A stretch of DNA of 64,000 nt from a virus: positions 1 to 64,000 of the IMG/VR virus record IMGVR_UViG_3300044712_000936; one strand, given 5' to 3'. Position 1 is the stretch's first letter; each line of letters begins with the position of its first letter. Under the pieces are notes generated by a model, which searched no databases, had not been told where the DNA came from, and saw nothing but the letters and a program-made list of their open reading frames with translations. The position numbers and the translations under genes were made by a program. This document shows positions 28,303 through 36,442 of this stretch, one piece after another.

Positions 28303-29902
28303 TTCTAATATCCTGTAGTTTCTGTAATAATTCTTGTTCCGTCATGTTTAGGTTAAGCCTTTTTCCACCCGTTATATTTAAGCGCAAGCATTGTTCAGAA
28401 GCCATTGAGCAAGCCACAGCAGCATCAATTTTTAAAGAATCTGCTAACTTTACCAGCCGTAGTTTTCCACCATCTGTCTGAGCACCCGCTTGTGTAATAT
28501 GTTGGTATAGAGTCGGTAATTCACCCTGTTTGTTTAAACCGTCACCATTAACATCCCAAAACAGAGAACGATTTAAAATGCGATCATACAGACCCTTATC
28601 AGCTACAGCACGATCTTTTTGCTGAGAGAAGTTGTACATCCATACTACATTTTCTTTGCGTAACCGTTGTGCCATATCCTCTAACTGATATTTATCGTAG
28701 GCTATGCAAACAACATTATATTTGGCACACAACTCTCTTAACTTTGGTTCTACATCTTCACTAATCTTAATTGTACCACCGCTTTTTTGTGGAGTGAAAA
28801 TATAACAAAAACGAACCAGTAAATTTGATGAATCTTCGTAGTCACGAGTCACACCAACGATAGCAGCAAAGTCATTCGTAATAGCACCGTCAACACCTAA
28901 CACCAACGGAACACTTTTATCCAGAGCCGGTACATTTTCCTTTTTGACTGATTCCCATAACTGCGGCTGAATAAACGAATCAACCGGGGAAATCCACATA
29001 TTACGATGGATACGATCAAATTCATGAGGAGGCAATAACTTGGCTTCCATCTGATAATATTCAGGTGTTTGCCACTTCATACGCGGCTCATGATCCCAAT
29101 AACAGAATATACCAGCAGCTTCATTTGTAAAAACTACGTAGTCACCATTGCCTGACAAATTGGATCGTAAATCCATAAAGTCAGGATGTGGAGTACCTTC
29201 TTTAACCGCTGTTCGATACAGACCTTCCAGTAATTCACTTGTGCCAGTTTCCCCCGCATAACTTTCAATCCAACGCATAGCATAGCCATATAGAGTAGGA
29301 GGCAAGGTCATTTCTGTAAACAATCGTTTCTTTGATTCCGTTTTAAAGCCCCACAACTCTGAATAACACACAAACAGAGGCTGTGAACCGGCTTCACCCT
29401 CAGCATCACAAGGGATAGCCCTAATTTTAGTGTTGTTTGGTAAAGTAACTTCTGTTAATTGGTAGTGAACATCCTTAAATATTCCTCCTAGCTGTGCATG
29501 TAACTTAAAATTGGTACGAATAGGGGAATAAATACGGTCTGTAGCTTGAACACCGTCATTCGCAAGGCAATAAACCTGTGAATAAGGACTATGGTAAGCA
29601 AAATACAAGGTTATAGCCGACGCTATAGCTGATTTACCAGACTTCTTAGGGGCAGAATAGATAACTGTACTGTATTTGAGTCTTCCATCTGGTCTTTTAG
29701 ACAATGCTTCGTTAACAATTCGTTTCTGGTGATCAGACAAGAGGAGAGGACCGGGGGGAAGTTTCTCATCCGTTATTGGATCTCGAGGATCCGGTACATA
29801 ATAGTTCTTTTCAATCCAATCAGCCGGACTCTGAACGATCTGCTGTTGTACGGACTGTAGGCGACTCGATAAGCGCTCTGCCACCTGATCCAACAATGTC
29901 AT
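28289..29902 (-). CDS. terL: Large terminase subunit
   Basis: About 537 residues. The ATPase domain has Walker A SAPKKSGKSA (about residues 83-92) and a Walker B region LFVCYSELWGF with Glu. The nuclease domain has GVDGAITNDFAAIVGV (first catalytic Asp) and CIAYDKYQLEDMAQRL. The ATG at 29902 follows AGGTGG, so it is preferred over the GTG three codons earlier. The motor cuts and pumps DNA into the prohead. Overlaps the small-subunit gene by 83 bases. Confidence 0.93.
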   Translation of the reverse strand: MTLLDQVAERLSSRLQSVQQQIVQSPADWIEKNYYVPDPRDPITDEKLPPGPLLLSDHQKRIVNEALSKRPDGRLKYSTVIYSAPKKSGKSAIASAITLYFAYHSPYSQVYCLANDGVQATDRIYSPIRTNFKLHAQLGGIFKDVHYQLTEVTLPNNTKIRAIPCDAEGEAGSQPLFVCYSELWGFKTESKKRLFTEMTLPPTLYGYAMRWIESYAGETGTSELLEGLYRTAVKEGTPHPDFMDLRSNLSGNGDYVVFTNEAAGIFCYWDHEPRMKWQTPEYYQMEAKLLPPHEFDRIHRNMWISPVDSFIQPQLWESVKKENVPALDKSVPLVLGVDGAITNDFAAIVGVTRDYEDSSNLLVRFCYIFTPQKSGGTIKISEDVEPKLRELCAKYNVVCIAYDKYQLEDMAQRLRKENVVWMYNFSQQKDRAVADKGLYDRILNRSLFWDVNGDGLNKQGELPTLYQHITQAGAQTDGGKLRLVKLADSLKIDAAVACSMASEQCLRLNITGGKRLNLNMTEQELLQKLQDIRNARQ

Positions 29903-30659
29903 GTACACCACCTGTTATGATTCTTAAAACACTGTTCTGCTCAATCGGAGAACTTACTTGTTTCAGTACAGTGTCAGTAATTAAAGAACACAAACGATCA
30001 ATGATTCCTAATACCTGTTCTTGATTCAAAAACAAACGCATTTCTTTAGAGCGATCAATCTCTGCTTTGGTCAAATCTTTGATAACTAAAGTGTTCTTTC
30101 TAATTTCTTCCCATGCCATAGAGCCATCTTGTACTACTTTAATAACAGCCTTAAGTTTGGCTATACCGCTGACATAATCGCCACCTTCTAACAGTTCCAA
30201 CGCATCATAGAGTCCTTTAATGTTTCTAGGAAAAGATAAAGCCCCTTCTGCCAAATTCTCTGATAACTGAGCATTTCGGGCAGAAAGCAAAGCTGTATTA
30301 TGACGCATATTAAATAGTTCATCATCTTCGACAAACGTTCTATATTTATCAGCTAAATCACCTTTAATGTAATCTGTTGCTACTTTTGGCATATTCTTAG
30401 TATATCTCCTTCCCGGTGCTGGTCCACCACGATTACCAGCGCCATGAAATCTACAGACGAAATATCCAGGTCTAGCGGGAAAACCGCACTGATGTTCAGG
30501 CCACATATCGGTAGACGATGTATAAGTTCCGTTTCTCTTGGCTTCTTTTACTTTGCTTGTTTTAACAGCGTGACAACGAACTGTTACACCATCGGACATA
30601 AAGCGCACGCCAGAACCATCTATAAACCGCTGTTTGGGTGTATGTTGTCTCTGAGTCAT
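29820..30659 (-). CDS. Putative small terminase subunit
   Basis: About 279 residues from ATG at 30659, which follows GGGAG; the frame is open to 30704. The N-terminus has CxxH-type spacing with CGFPARPGYFVCRFHGAGNRG, the 'CxxHG-GxG' motif seen in small-terminase-like proteins next to TerL in several phages. The rest is helical. Start of the virion operon, immediately upstream of TerL, supports a DNA-recognition role in packaging. Confidence 0.65.
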   Translation of the reverse strand: MTQRQHTPKQRFIDGSGVRFMSDGVTVRCHAVKTSKVKEAKRNGTYTSSTDMWPEHQCGFPARPGYFVCRFHGAGNRGGPAPGRRYTKNMPKVATDYIKGDLADKYRTFVEDDELFNMRHNTALLSARNAQLSENLAEGALSFPRNIKGLYDALELLEGGDYVSGIAKLKAVIKVVQDGSMAWEEIRKNTLVIKDLTKAEIDRSKEMRLFLNQEQVLGIIDRLCSLITDTVLKQVSSPIEQNSVLRIITGGVHDIVGSGGRALIESPTVRTTADRSESG

Positions 30660-30684
30660 AAGCAACTCCCTTATTAGTACAAAT

Positions 30685-30690
30685 ATTATA
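30685..30690 (-). promoter_or_regulatory. Possible -10 element of the virion operon
   Basis: TATAAT on the minus strand about 26 bases upstream of the small-terminase ATG and just after the terminator at 30.72 kb. No good -35 at 17 bp, so a phage-coded activator or sigma factor would be needed. Weak evidence. Confidence 0.3.
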
Positions 30691-30716
30691 GAGTCCAACC
30701 CCAAGAAAACAAAAAT

Positions 30717-30741
30717 AAAAGCCGATCAGAGTCGGCTTTTT
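30717..30741 (-). terminator. Bidirectional intrinsic terminator
   Basis: AAAGCCGA-6-TCGGCTTTT stem with T-runs on both strands, lying between the virion operon and the small-gene block. It insulates the two blocks. Confidence 0.85.
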
Positions 30742-30758
30742 GCAAAGGTTATGTTTAT

Positions 30759-31004
30759 TTATTTACTGTATTGTTGTACCAGTCGTTCTAGGGTTTTATC
30801 GGGGTATAATTCATCTTCGAAGATAAAGTAGATATGACCATCGACCAACACTTCCCATACAATTACCGATGATTCATGACATTTGAGCAGCTTACCGCGT
30901 TTTCCTCTTAATAAAATCTCATCTATACGACCAGTATAAGGAAATGCGTTCATCTTTACTTTTACATTCTGCCCTTCATGCAAAACGGGCTTTACTCTAG
31001 CCAT
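30759..31004 (-). CDS. Hypothetical SH3-like small protein
   Basis: 81 residues, beta-rich. EGQNVKVKMNAFPYTGRIDE, then KLLKCHESSVIVWEVLVDG and FEDELYP make a small five-strand barrel resembling KOW/SH3-like domains. Overlaps the phosphoesterase gene by 13 bases and ends before a terminator. Family not identified. Confidence 0.5.
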   Translation of the reverse strand: MARVKPVLHEGQNVKVKMNAFPYTGRIDEILLRGKRGKLLKCHESSVIVWEVLVDGHIYFIFEDELYPDKTLERLVQQYSK

Positions 31005-32056
31005 CGTTCAACATCATCCAAATCCCAGGACCACTTCATTTTGTGTGTGTCAGGATAAAATACCACAGTGGGCCAGCCTAGTTGTCCTCGACTCCAGCCG
31101 CTGATGGTATATTTATCAGGACCAGTTTTAGCGGTTCCTGACTGCAACATCAAGACACGATTAGATGCTCTATTACCAGCTTCATATTCCCACTCAAAAG
31201 CAGGGGCTTCTGTTACTGCATACTGATGTTTATCACCCATTACCAGCAAATCGGCATTGGGAAAATCGAAATGGAAAGCTTTAGAATGAGGCTGCAAAGG
31301 ATTCCACTGGCTGTCTCCCTTAAAGAAATGGGCAACTGCCACGTTATACACTTGAGATCCAACCTCAAACTTGATATAGGCTTTTCCATCGTAAAACGGC
31401 TTGTTAAGAGCCAGATACAAAGCTTTGATAGGATTAGTACCCCAATTCTTAGAGAACCATTTTCCGCCGTGTTGACTTCCTAAGCCAAAAAGCAGTTTGT
31501 TACGTTCATCCAGCTTACCTAACAGTTTTTCAAGAATTTTAATTTGTGTTCTCGGATCAAATATCTGTTCGTAACCAGATTCTGCGTTGGGAAACTGAGC
31601 TAAGAAACCCTCTACATCATCTCCCAACGATGCCCAGTATACTCTCGGCATATCCAGGACGCGATTAAATATTTTCTCGAAATCTTCATATGCGGTATAT
31701 CTGCCCCCAAAATGCACACATGATGGGAACATAACCGCAACAGGTCGATCCGTATTAAAATTTAGTGTATCCAGAGTATAAACCGGATCAATAGTGTTTT
31801 CTAGTGCAACCAGTTCTCTTGTTAGCTGAAAAATCCGATCTAAGTCAAGTTCTGGTAGTTGTTCCTGTGTCTGTATAGATACTTCTACAGTTTTCCAATA
31901 ATCCGTGTCGCGCTCAGCCTTACCAGCCAAGTAATAACCCTTCCACCGTCTAGCTGTTCGATCACTTGTTGCTAAATCCATTTCGTAAAGTTGTCTACCA
32001 GTGGTATCGGGGTGATCTAATAAATAGTCATACGTCTCTGATGGAATTTTAGGCAT
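30992..32056 (-). CDS. Metallophosphoesterase with N-terminal HTH
   Basis: 354 residues from ATG at 32056 (AAAGG at proper distance; another ATG six bases earlier). The N-terminus (TGRQLYEMDLATSDRTARRW) looks like a winged or simple HTH. The core carries calcineurin-type metal motifs: PSCVHFGGRYTAY (D/H position), WASLGDDVEGFL (GDxxE), GLGSQHGGKW (GNH-like), AVAHFFKGDS and LLVMGDKHQYAV (GHxH-like). Such phage phosphoesterases often act on DNA or nucleotides. Substrate unknown. Confidence 0.7.
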   Translation of the reverse strand: MPKIPSETYDYLLDHPDTTGRQLYEMDLATSDRTARRWKGYYLAGKAERDTDYWKTVEVSIQTQEQLPELDLDRIFQLTRELVALENTIDPVYTLDTLNFNTDRPVAVMFPSCVHFGGRYTAYEDFEKIFNRVLDMPRVYWASLGDDVEGFLAQFPNAESGYEQIFDPRTQIKILEKLLGKLDERNKLLFGLGSQHGGKWFSKNWGTNPIKALYLALNKPFYDGKAYIKFEVGSQVYNVAVAHFFKGDSQWNPLQPHSKAFHFDFPNADLLVMGDKHQYAVTEAPAFEWEYEAGNRASNRVLMLQSGTAKTGPDKYTISGWSRGQLGWPTVVFYPDTHKMKWSWDLDDVERWLE

Positions 32057-32084
32057 ATACATTCCTTTCTAGTGGATATAAAGA

Positions 32085-32102
32085 GTGGCCTGTGAAGGCC
32101 AC
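32085..32102 (-). terminator. GC-rich hairpin, probable terminator
   Basis: GTGGCC-6-GGCCAC perfect stem between two genes. The T-tract after it on the minus strand (TCTTTATA) is poor, so it may only pause polymerase or protect the mRNA end. Confidence 0.5.
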
Positions 32103-32115
32103 CCCTAAACCTGTG

Positions 32116-32391
32116 CTACTTAATGTCGTTACTGTAGAATTCGTTCAGCTTATCGAAAAAAGCCTCCAGATCAGGCAGAGGAGGGGCATTCACTTTTGCA
32201 ACTGGTTCCTTAGTATGGGCAAAAATCAAAACAATACCCATAATCAAAATGCCAATCGACTGCACATACGGAGCAATAGATGATTCAGGAACCGCCACAA
32301 CCAAAGCCACAATCGTAATTACCGCTTCAATAAAACGGTGATCAACAACCAGAATACCAAGTCTTGCAAGAATTTTACGAAAAGTATCCAT
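32116..32391 (-). CDS. Two-helix membrane protein, possible holin
   Basis: 91 residues with two hydrophobic helices (FIEAVITIVALVVAVPE and SIGILIMGIVLIFAHTK) and a hydrophilic C-tail. Size and topology suit a class II holin, and a second small membrane gene lies right upstream, as in holin/antiholin pairs. No endolysin is visible nearby, so this is a guess. Confidence 0.5.
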   Translation of the reverse strand: MDTFRKILARLGILVVDHRFIEAVITIVALVVAVPESSIAPYVQSIGILIMGIVLIFAHTKEPVAKVNAPPLPDLEAFFDKLNEFYSNDIK

Positions 32392-32406
32392 TTAGTACCT
32401 CGCTAA

Positions 32407-32562
32407 TTAATCGAAAATTTGCTGTAACGTAATAATAATAACACCTAACTCCATTAAAAGTAAAAGAATAAGGCTGGCTTTACTAGTTACTTCTTTTCGT
32501 ATATAGATAGTTAGTAAAGCAATTACTAACCACAGACCAACTTCAAACCAGAGAAGAATCAC
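32407..32562 (-). CDS. Small two-helix membrane protein
   Basis: 51 residues starting with GTG at 32562, overlapping the upstream stop as GTGA. Two hydrophobic stretches (ILLWFEVGLWLVIALLTIYI and LILLLLMELGVIIITL) separated by RKEVTSK. Could partner the next membrane gene. No family match. Confidence 0.6.
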   Translation of the reverse strand: MILLWFEVGLWLVIALLTIYIRKEVTSKASLILLLLMELGVIIITLQQIFD

Positions 32563-32777
32563 TGCAAAACCTGTTCTGATTCCTCTTTAGCTGGAACTAG
32601 GCGCACCAGTACGTCACCGTACTGAACATGTTTACGGTGTTCACCAAGCACAATCTTTGCACCCAGTACAGCGTTGTAACTAACCATATCACCAACTTCT
32701 TTACCGTGCTCAGGATCCAATTCTGGAATCTCTGTTTCGGTATCGACAATAACATAGGTACTTAGAATATATCTCAC
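32559..32777 (-). CDS. Hypothetical protein
   Basis: 72 residues, beta-rich, acidic (DTETEIPELDPEHGKEVGDM). Ends where the small membrane gene starts (GTGA overlap) and starts inside the end of the next gene. Nothing recognised. Confidence 0.5.
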   Translation of the reverse strand: MRYILSTYVIVDTETEIPELDPEHGKEVGDMVSYNAVLGAKIVLGEHRKHVQYGDVLVRLVPAKEESEQVLQ

Positions 32778-33019
32778 TTACACTTCTCCCTTAACACATG
32801 CAGCGGCGTAGATAAAAATTTATTAACGTCTCCATACCAGTAATTAATCCACACTTCACCTATAACCTGATCATTGCAGTAGACAGTGTAACAAAAAGCC
32901 TGTCTAACATTGTTCGTTTCTTTTAGGGAATAGGTGATGATGTTATCAGTAGTTTGCCTAACAGGTTTTAGGTAGTTTTTAACAATTATATTGGCTAAAG
33001 CCTGATTAATCAGTTGCAT
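32774..33019 (-). CDS. Hypothetical protein
   Basis: 81 residues from the ATG at 33019; a GTG start at 33028 is possible. Mixed alpha/beta with CYTVYCNDQVIGEVWINYW. Overlaps both neighbours. Function unknown. Confidence 0.45.
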   Translation of the reverse strand: MQLINQALANIIVKNYLKPVRQTTDNIITYSLKETNNVRQAFCYTVYCNDQVIGEVWINYWYGDVNKFLSTPLHVLREKCK

Positions 33020-33227
33020 AATCACCACACAAATAAGCCTGATGCAACTCGCTATAAATAAAGCCTTTATAACGCAACCGTTTACTCAAATCCAATAACA
33101 AATTTCCAACTTCACCATACAGCTTAAATGTTTCTGCTGTAGGTTCCTTTTCCTCGGGTAAGTTATCTAGAATATCATAAACCATATCAGCTAAAATTTT
33201 GATATTCTCTATTTGTACATTTTCCAT
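33006..33227 (-). CDS. Hypothetical helical protein
   Basis: 73 residues, mostly helical and acidic (MVYDILDNLPEEKEPTAETF). First gene after the consensus promoter at 33.24-33.27 kb, which places the ATG about 13 bases after the -10 box, so the leader is very short. Unknown function. Confidence 0.5.
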   Translation of the reverse strand: MENVQIENIKILADMVYDILDNLPEEKEPTAETFKLYGEVGNLLLDLSKRLRYKGFIYSELHQAYLCGDYATD

Positions 33228-33239
33228 TGCATCCTCGTT

Positions 33240-33268
33240 ATTATATCACTAATAGCGTAGTTTGTCAA
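33240..33268 (-). promoter_or_regulatory. Consensus sigma70 promoter
   Basis: Minus-strand TTGACA (33263-33268), 17-bp spacer, TATAAT (33240-33245). Drives genes from 33.2 kb leftward. The -35 box overlaps the stop region of the upstream gene. Confidence 0.85.
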
Positions 33269-33471
33269 TCCTTTTTTAACTTATCAGCAACCAAATTCTC
33301 AACTACCGCAGCTGGATCTTTTTTTAATTCTTCCCAAACTTCCTGCCAAAAAACATCGATGTCTGCCCAACTCTTTTTGTATATCTTTTTCATTCTTTTG
33401 TTGGTTGACTGAATAAATCCACTCAATTCTTCGACACGTGATATAAACTCTAAAGTCTCTTGGTTATTCAA
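33265..33471 (-). CDS. Hypothetical charged helical protein
   Basis: 68 residues, helix-rich with Trp (KKSWADIDVFWQEVWEELKK). Its last codons overlap the promoter of the next unit. Overlaps the zinc-ribbon gene by 8 bases. No family match. Confidence 0.45.
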   Translation of the reverse strand: MNNQETLEFISRVEELSGFIQSTNKRMKKIYKKSWADIDVFWQEVWEELKKDPAAVVENLVADKLKKD

Positions 33472-33709
33472 TCCAACCTCTCCTTGTTAGTTCTTCAACC
33501 AAAGGTGAATCTTTTGTCCTGATAACGCCACAGTCGGGACAATACTCCGGTAACTGGCACATATGACGCTTAGCGAATCTTCGACAGGCCGGACAATCCG
33601 GCTGATAGTATTCGTATTTTAACTCGTTAAGTGTCATTACCATATATTCTTTCTTTAAACGACTTCTATGCTCATCGGTTATCAGTCGTTCTTGTATACT
33701 TGCTCCCAT
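33464..33709 (-). CDS. Small zinc-ribbon-like protein
   Basis: 81 residues with two Cys pairs, CPACRRF and CPDCGVIR, spaced by a basic segment (KRHMCQLPEY), fitting a treble-clef or zinc-ribbon knuckle. The N-terminal helix is amphipathic. Could bind nucleic acid. Not assigned. Confidence 0.5.
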   Translation of the reverse strand: MGASIQERLITDEHRSRLKKEYMVMTLNELKYEYYQPDCPACRRFAKRHMCQLPEYCPDCGVIRTKDSPLVEELTRRGWIE

Positions 33710-34011
33710 ATCTTAATACCTTTCTGCTCATCGTCTTTGATTAGCCACAACTCAATTAATGTTCTAAGCATTTTTATAGGCTCTGGATAGGTAAGATCGG
33801 AACAAGCTGTAATTATTCCTTCTCCCGAACGACTATAAGAAATGGCCCACCATTCCCCGTTATCCTTATCGTAATCAAGAGCACAATTACTTTCCACAAT
33901 CAGCTGTTGGACTAAATTTATGTCTAAAGGCACAATAGGCATAGATTTACGTTTTGCCAGTTCGTTCATTAACCCTTGAAACGAGTAGGTTTGGTAACGA
34001 TTGCTGTGCAT
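33682..34011 (-). CDS. Hypothetical protein
   Basis: 109 residues. Central part NGEWWAISYSRSGEGIITACSDL looks like a strand-turn-strand unit, and the end is helical (LRTLIELWLIKDDEQKG). Ends overlapping the zinc-ribbon gene. No family recognised. Confidence 0.45.
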   Translation of the reverse strand: MHSNRYQTYSFQGLMNELAKRKSMPIVPLDINLVQQLIVESNCALDYDKDNGEWWAISYSRSGEGIITACSDLTYPEPIKMLRTLIELWLIKDDEQKGIKIWEQVYKND

Positions 34012-34032
34012 AAAAACCTCCGAAACTCCTTT

Positions 34033-34422
34033 CTATTGAGGAGTCCTTGTTAACCAATCTTCAATTGCGGCATCAAAATAATCCGCTGCATAAGCTATAG
34101 CTGCATCTTCTGAGTCAAAACAAGCCGCATCTTCATCCTTTATACCATCACCAGAAACTACCACCTTTACTACTCGCTGCTCAGCATTCCACATAGCCAC
34201 ACATGTTACAGCGCGTACTTTCAACTTTACTACATCAGTTACTGTTCTGCGATAAACTTCCTTCCAATTAGGAACATATTTTCCCCCAAAAGACTGACAA
34301 TACCAGCATTTATCAGTATAGTAGTTTCCACATTTAGGGCATTGACTATAGTATCCACTGGAAATTGAGCCGCCTCTAACAGCCGTTCCACTATAATCAG
34401 CCGTTCCACTATAATCAACCAT
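34033..34422 (-). CDS. Hypothetical protein with a zinc ribbon
   Basis: 129 residues from ATG at 34422, preceded by GGAGG; the frame is open to 34470. An imperfect repeat VDYSGTADYSGTAV is followed by CPKCGNYYTDKCWYCQSF, a CxxC-x(n)-CxxC zinc ribbon. The rest is mixed alpha/beta with a C-terminal acidic helix (DAAIAYAADYFDAAIEDW). Role unknown. Confidence 0.5.
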   Translation of the reverse strand: MVDYSGTADYSGTAVRGGSISSGYYSQCPKCGNYYTDKCWYCQSFGGKYVPNWKEVYRRTVTDVVKLKVRAVTCVAMWNAEQRVVKVVVSGDGIKDEDAACFDSEDAAIAYAADYFDAAIEDWLTRTPQ

Positions 34423-34446
34423 AAAAACCTCCGTATTACTTACTTT

Positions 34447-34474
34447 ATTATAGTCTACTACCATTTTCATACAA
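34447..34474 (-). promoter_or_regulatory. Possible promoter
   Basis: TATAAT at 34447-34452 with TTGTAT 16 bp upstream, at the 3' end of the methyltransferase gene and 25 bases before the ATG at 34422. The -35 is weak. Confidence 0.4.
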
Positions 34475-35269
34475 AGTCAACAATCTCTTAGCGGATATGT
34501 TATAATACTCGAAATTGTTCTCTGCCCCCGCTACTCGTCTCCCCAGTTTATAACATACTTCTGCCGTTGTTCCACTTCCCATAAAAGGATCAATCACTAA
34601 ATCACCGGGATTAGTTAAAGACAGCACTAATCTACGAACCAACTCAGTAGGAAACTGGCAGGGATGGGCTGTTTTTTCAGGATGTCCATTTTTTACATTA
34701 ACAATATCCCACACATCACCGGGATTTTTACCAAGCGGATTACAGGACAACTCTCCGGCCCTTTTGCCCCTGAAATACCGTTTGAGGGGAAATTTCTGCG
34801 GAACACGCACTGGATCTAGATTAAACACATAATTATCTGACTTAACAAACCATAAAATAGTTTCGTGTCTGCCAGAAAAACGCAGCTTGTCATGCATCCC
34901 AAAACCAAAAGTCCAGATAATACGATTCTTCAACTTCAAATCGTGCTTTTTAAAAAGGTCATAAAACAAAATATCCAAAGGAAACAGTTCTTTGCTGCGG
35001 CCTTTGCCCTGGATATTGTGCCCTACTTGCCAGCAAATACTTCCATTATCAGCCAACACGTCAACACAGGAATCAATAATACCCTGCATTTCAGCAAGGT
35101 AGGATTCCATAGGCTGTTTTTGTTCATAGGATTTTCCAATGTTGTAGGGAGGGGAAGTCACAATCAAACGCGCCTTATCACCAGACTGTTTGACTGTTTT
35201 TAACATATCTTGGCAGGAGCCTAAATAAAGAGCTATTTCAGAATAGGGTGAATAGTAATTTGAGAGCAT
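34448..35269 (-). CDS. Amino-DNA methyltransferase (N4/N6 type)
   Basis: 273 residues. Motif IV is TSPPYNIGKSY near the N-terminus and motif I is DPFMGSGTTAEVCYKLGRR near the C-terminus, the beta-class order of DNA methylases. TSPPY is more often associated with m4C than m6A. Target site unknown. No cognate restriction enzyme is nearby, so it is probably a protective or epigenetic orphan enzyme. Lies directly downstream of tRNA-Thr. Confidence 0.85.
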   Translation of the reverse strand: MLSNYYSPYSEIALYLGSCQDMLKTVKQSGDKARLIVTSPPYNIGKSYEQKQPMESYLAEMQGIIDSCVDVLADNGSICWQVGHNIQGKGRSKELFPLDILFYDLFKKHDLKLKNRIIWTFGFGMHDKLRFSGRHETILWFVKSDNYVFNLDPVRVPQKFPLKRYFRGKRAGELSCNPLGKNPGDVWDIVNVKNGHPEKTAHPCQFPTELVRRLVLSLTNPGDLVIDPFMGSGTTAEVCYKLGRRVAGAENNFEYYNISAKRLLTLYENGSRL

Positions 35270-35291
35270 GGTATCCTTTTCTATATAATGA

Positions 35292-35365
35292 AGCCTAAGA
35301 ACGGAATCGAACCGTTAACCTACCGCTTACAAGGCGGTTGCTCTGCCAGATTGAGCTACTCAGGC
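35292..35365 (-). tRNA. tRNA-Thr (anticodon TGT)
   Basis: Reads on the minus strand as a full cloverleaf: 7-bp acceptor stem (GCCTGAG/CTTAGGC), GCTC D-stem with GG in the loop, anticodon stem ACCGC/GCGGT with loop CTTGTAA, T-arm AACGG-TTCGATT-CCGTT. CCA is not encoded. Lies between the HNH gene and the methyltransferase. Confidence 0.93.
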
Positions 35366-35488
35366 ATAAATTAGACCTGTATAAAGTATGATTATTTGCG
35401 TAACTAAGTTAGTTGGCTAGTTCCTATCTAGCTACCTATCATACAAGGTTTTCTAATAGGTCGTAAGTGGGCATGAGATAAATCAAAT

Positions 35489-35911
35489 TTAAGCAAGTTT
35501 TATAGCACCGTCTTCAACTTCTCTGTGACAGTTGGCACACAAGAGAATACATTTGTCCAATTCCTCTTGGATACGATCCCAACTGTGACAAAGCCCCCGT
35601 TCTGATAGGCCAAAAGACTTTTTACTAGGATCAACATGATGAAATTCAAGCGCTCTTACACATCGATTGTACCCGCACACCACACAACAGCCGCCCTTAT
35701 ACTCAATGGCTCTTTCCATCATGCGCTTTCGCCACCTTTTGACGTTAGTGGCACTGCCTCTATTTTTGTGTATCCTCCCTAATTGACGCGTATTATGCTG
35801 ACCAAAAGGTGAGCAATCTAAGCAATATTTTCGGTTATGTACACTTCGCTCTTTTCCATCTACAACAATACGATTAGGAAAATGCTTTCTACAATTTTGA
35901 CATATTGGCAT
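35489..35911 (-). CDS. HNH endonuclease
   Basis: About 140 residues from the ATG at 35911 (PICQNCRKHFPNR); the frame is open to 35950. CxxC pairs at both ends and LEFHHVDPSKKSF ... CILLCANCHREVE give the beta-beta-alpha HNH metal site with zinc-binding Cys. Placed between two tRNA genes, the usual spot for a free-standing homing or nicking nuclease. A target cannot be named. Confidence 0.85.
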   Translation of the reverse strand: MPICQNCRKHFPNRIVVDGKERSVHNRKYCLDCSPFGQHNTRQLGRIHKNRGSATNVKRWRKRMMERAIEYKGGCCVVCGYNRCVRALEFHHVDPSKKSFGLSERGLCHSWDRIQEELDKCILLCANCHREVEDGAIKLA

Positions 35912-35960
35912 TGGACCTTCTTGTGCGTGTATCTGTATTAATAATATCATAAGGCATTAG

Positions 35961-36033
35961 TGGGCCTTGTTCGATTCGAACGAACGACCAACAGTTTATG
36001 AGACTGCCGCTCTTACCACTGAGCTAAAGGCCC
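35961..36033 (-). tRNA. tRNA-Met (anticodon CAT)
   Basis: Complete cloverleaf on the minus strand: acceptor GGGCCTT/AAGGCCC, D-arm GCTC-AGTGGTAA-GAGC, anticodon arm GCAGT-CTCATAA-ACTGT, T-arm GTTCG-TTCGAAT-CGAAC, discriminator A, no encoded CCA. The 1:72 pair is G-C, so it is not an initiator. A lysidine-modified tRNA-Ile with CAT is an alternative. Confidence 0.92.
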
Positions 36034-36048
36034 ATAAATTTAAAATCC

Positions 36049-36174
36049 AAAACCCTGTATCGAGTCTGTCAAAGCCGCTATCTCCTGACCATTCTAGGAT
36101 GGTGACTAGGTTCCTTAGCTTACGGCATAATAACGACAGCACAATGACAGCAGAACGCATCGATACAGGGTTTT
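36049..36174 (-). ncRNA. Candidate structured RNA upstream of tRNA-Met
   Basis: A perfect 15-bp inverted repeat (36049-36063 with 36160-36174) encloses a nested 6-bp stem (36065-36070 with 36145-36150), a 4-bp stem (GCCG/CGGC, 36074-36077 with 36123-36126) and a small CCAT...ATGG hairpin. It sits between a perfect minus-strand promoter (36256-36284) and tRNA-Met and contains no ORF. A further 6-bp stem (CGAGGA/TCCTCG) lies upstream at 36175-36198. I know no RNA family matching it. A processing signal for the tRNA is another possibility. Confidence 0.55.
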
Positions 36175-36255
36175 CGAGGAGTATTATCTTTTTCCTCGCA
36201 ACGGTTCATTAACCGCATTTACAGCATACAGATATTAGTCTGTAGTGTTATACTA

Positions 36256-36284
36256 ATTATACTACAACAGAACCTGCTTGTCAA
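36256..36284 (-). promoter_or_regulatory. Consensus sigma70 promoter
   Basis: Minus-strand TTGACA (36279-36284), 17-bp spacer, TATAAT (36256-36261). Predicted start near 36249 would transcribe the structured element, tRNA-Met and the HNH gene. Confidence 0.88.
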
Positions 36285-36442
36285 TACCATTCTGTGTAGC
36301 GTTCCGCAAAAACTGGATACCTATGGAACCAGATAATTCGCTGTGAATTCTCTCTGTAAACACTCCATCCCAAAGACCACATATGCCGCTTAATATCTAA
36401 TGTGTTATAGGTGGTCTGGAATTCATCGTTATAGCCAGTCAT
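36281..36442 (-). CDS. Small hypothetical protein
   Basis: 53 residues, aromatic-rich (HMWSLGWSVYRENSQRIIWF), overlapping the end of the upstream gene by 14 bases. Its stop codon lies within the -35 box of the next promoter. Resembles small phage proteins of unknown role. No family named. Confidence 0.5.
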   Translation of the reverse strand: MTGYNDEFQTTYNTLDIKRHMWSLGWSVYRENSQRIIWFHRYPVFAERYTEWY

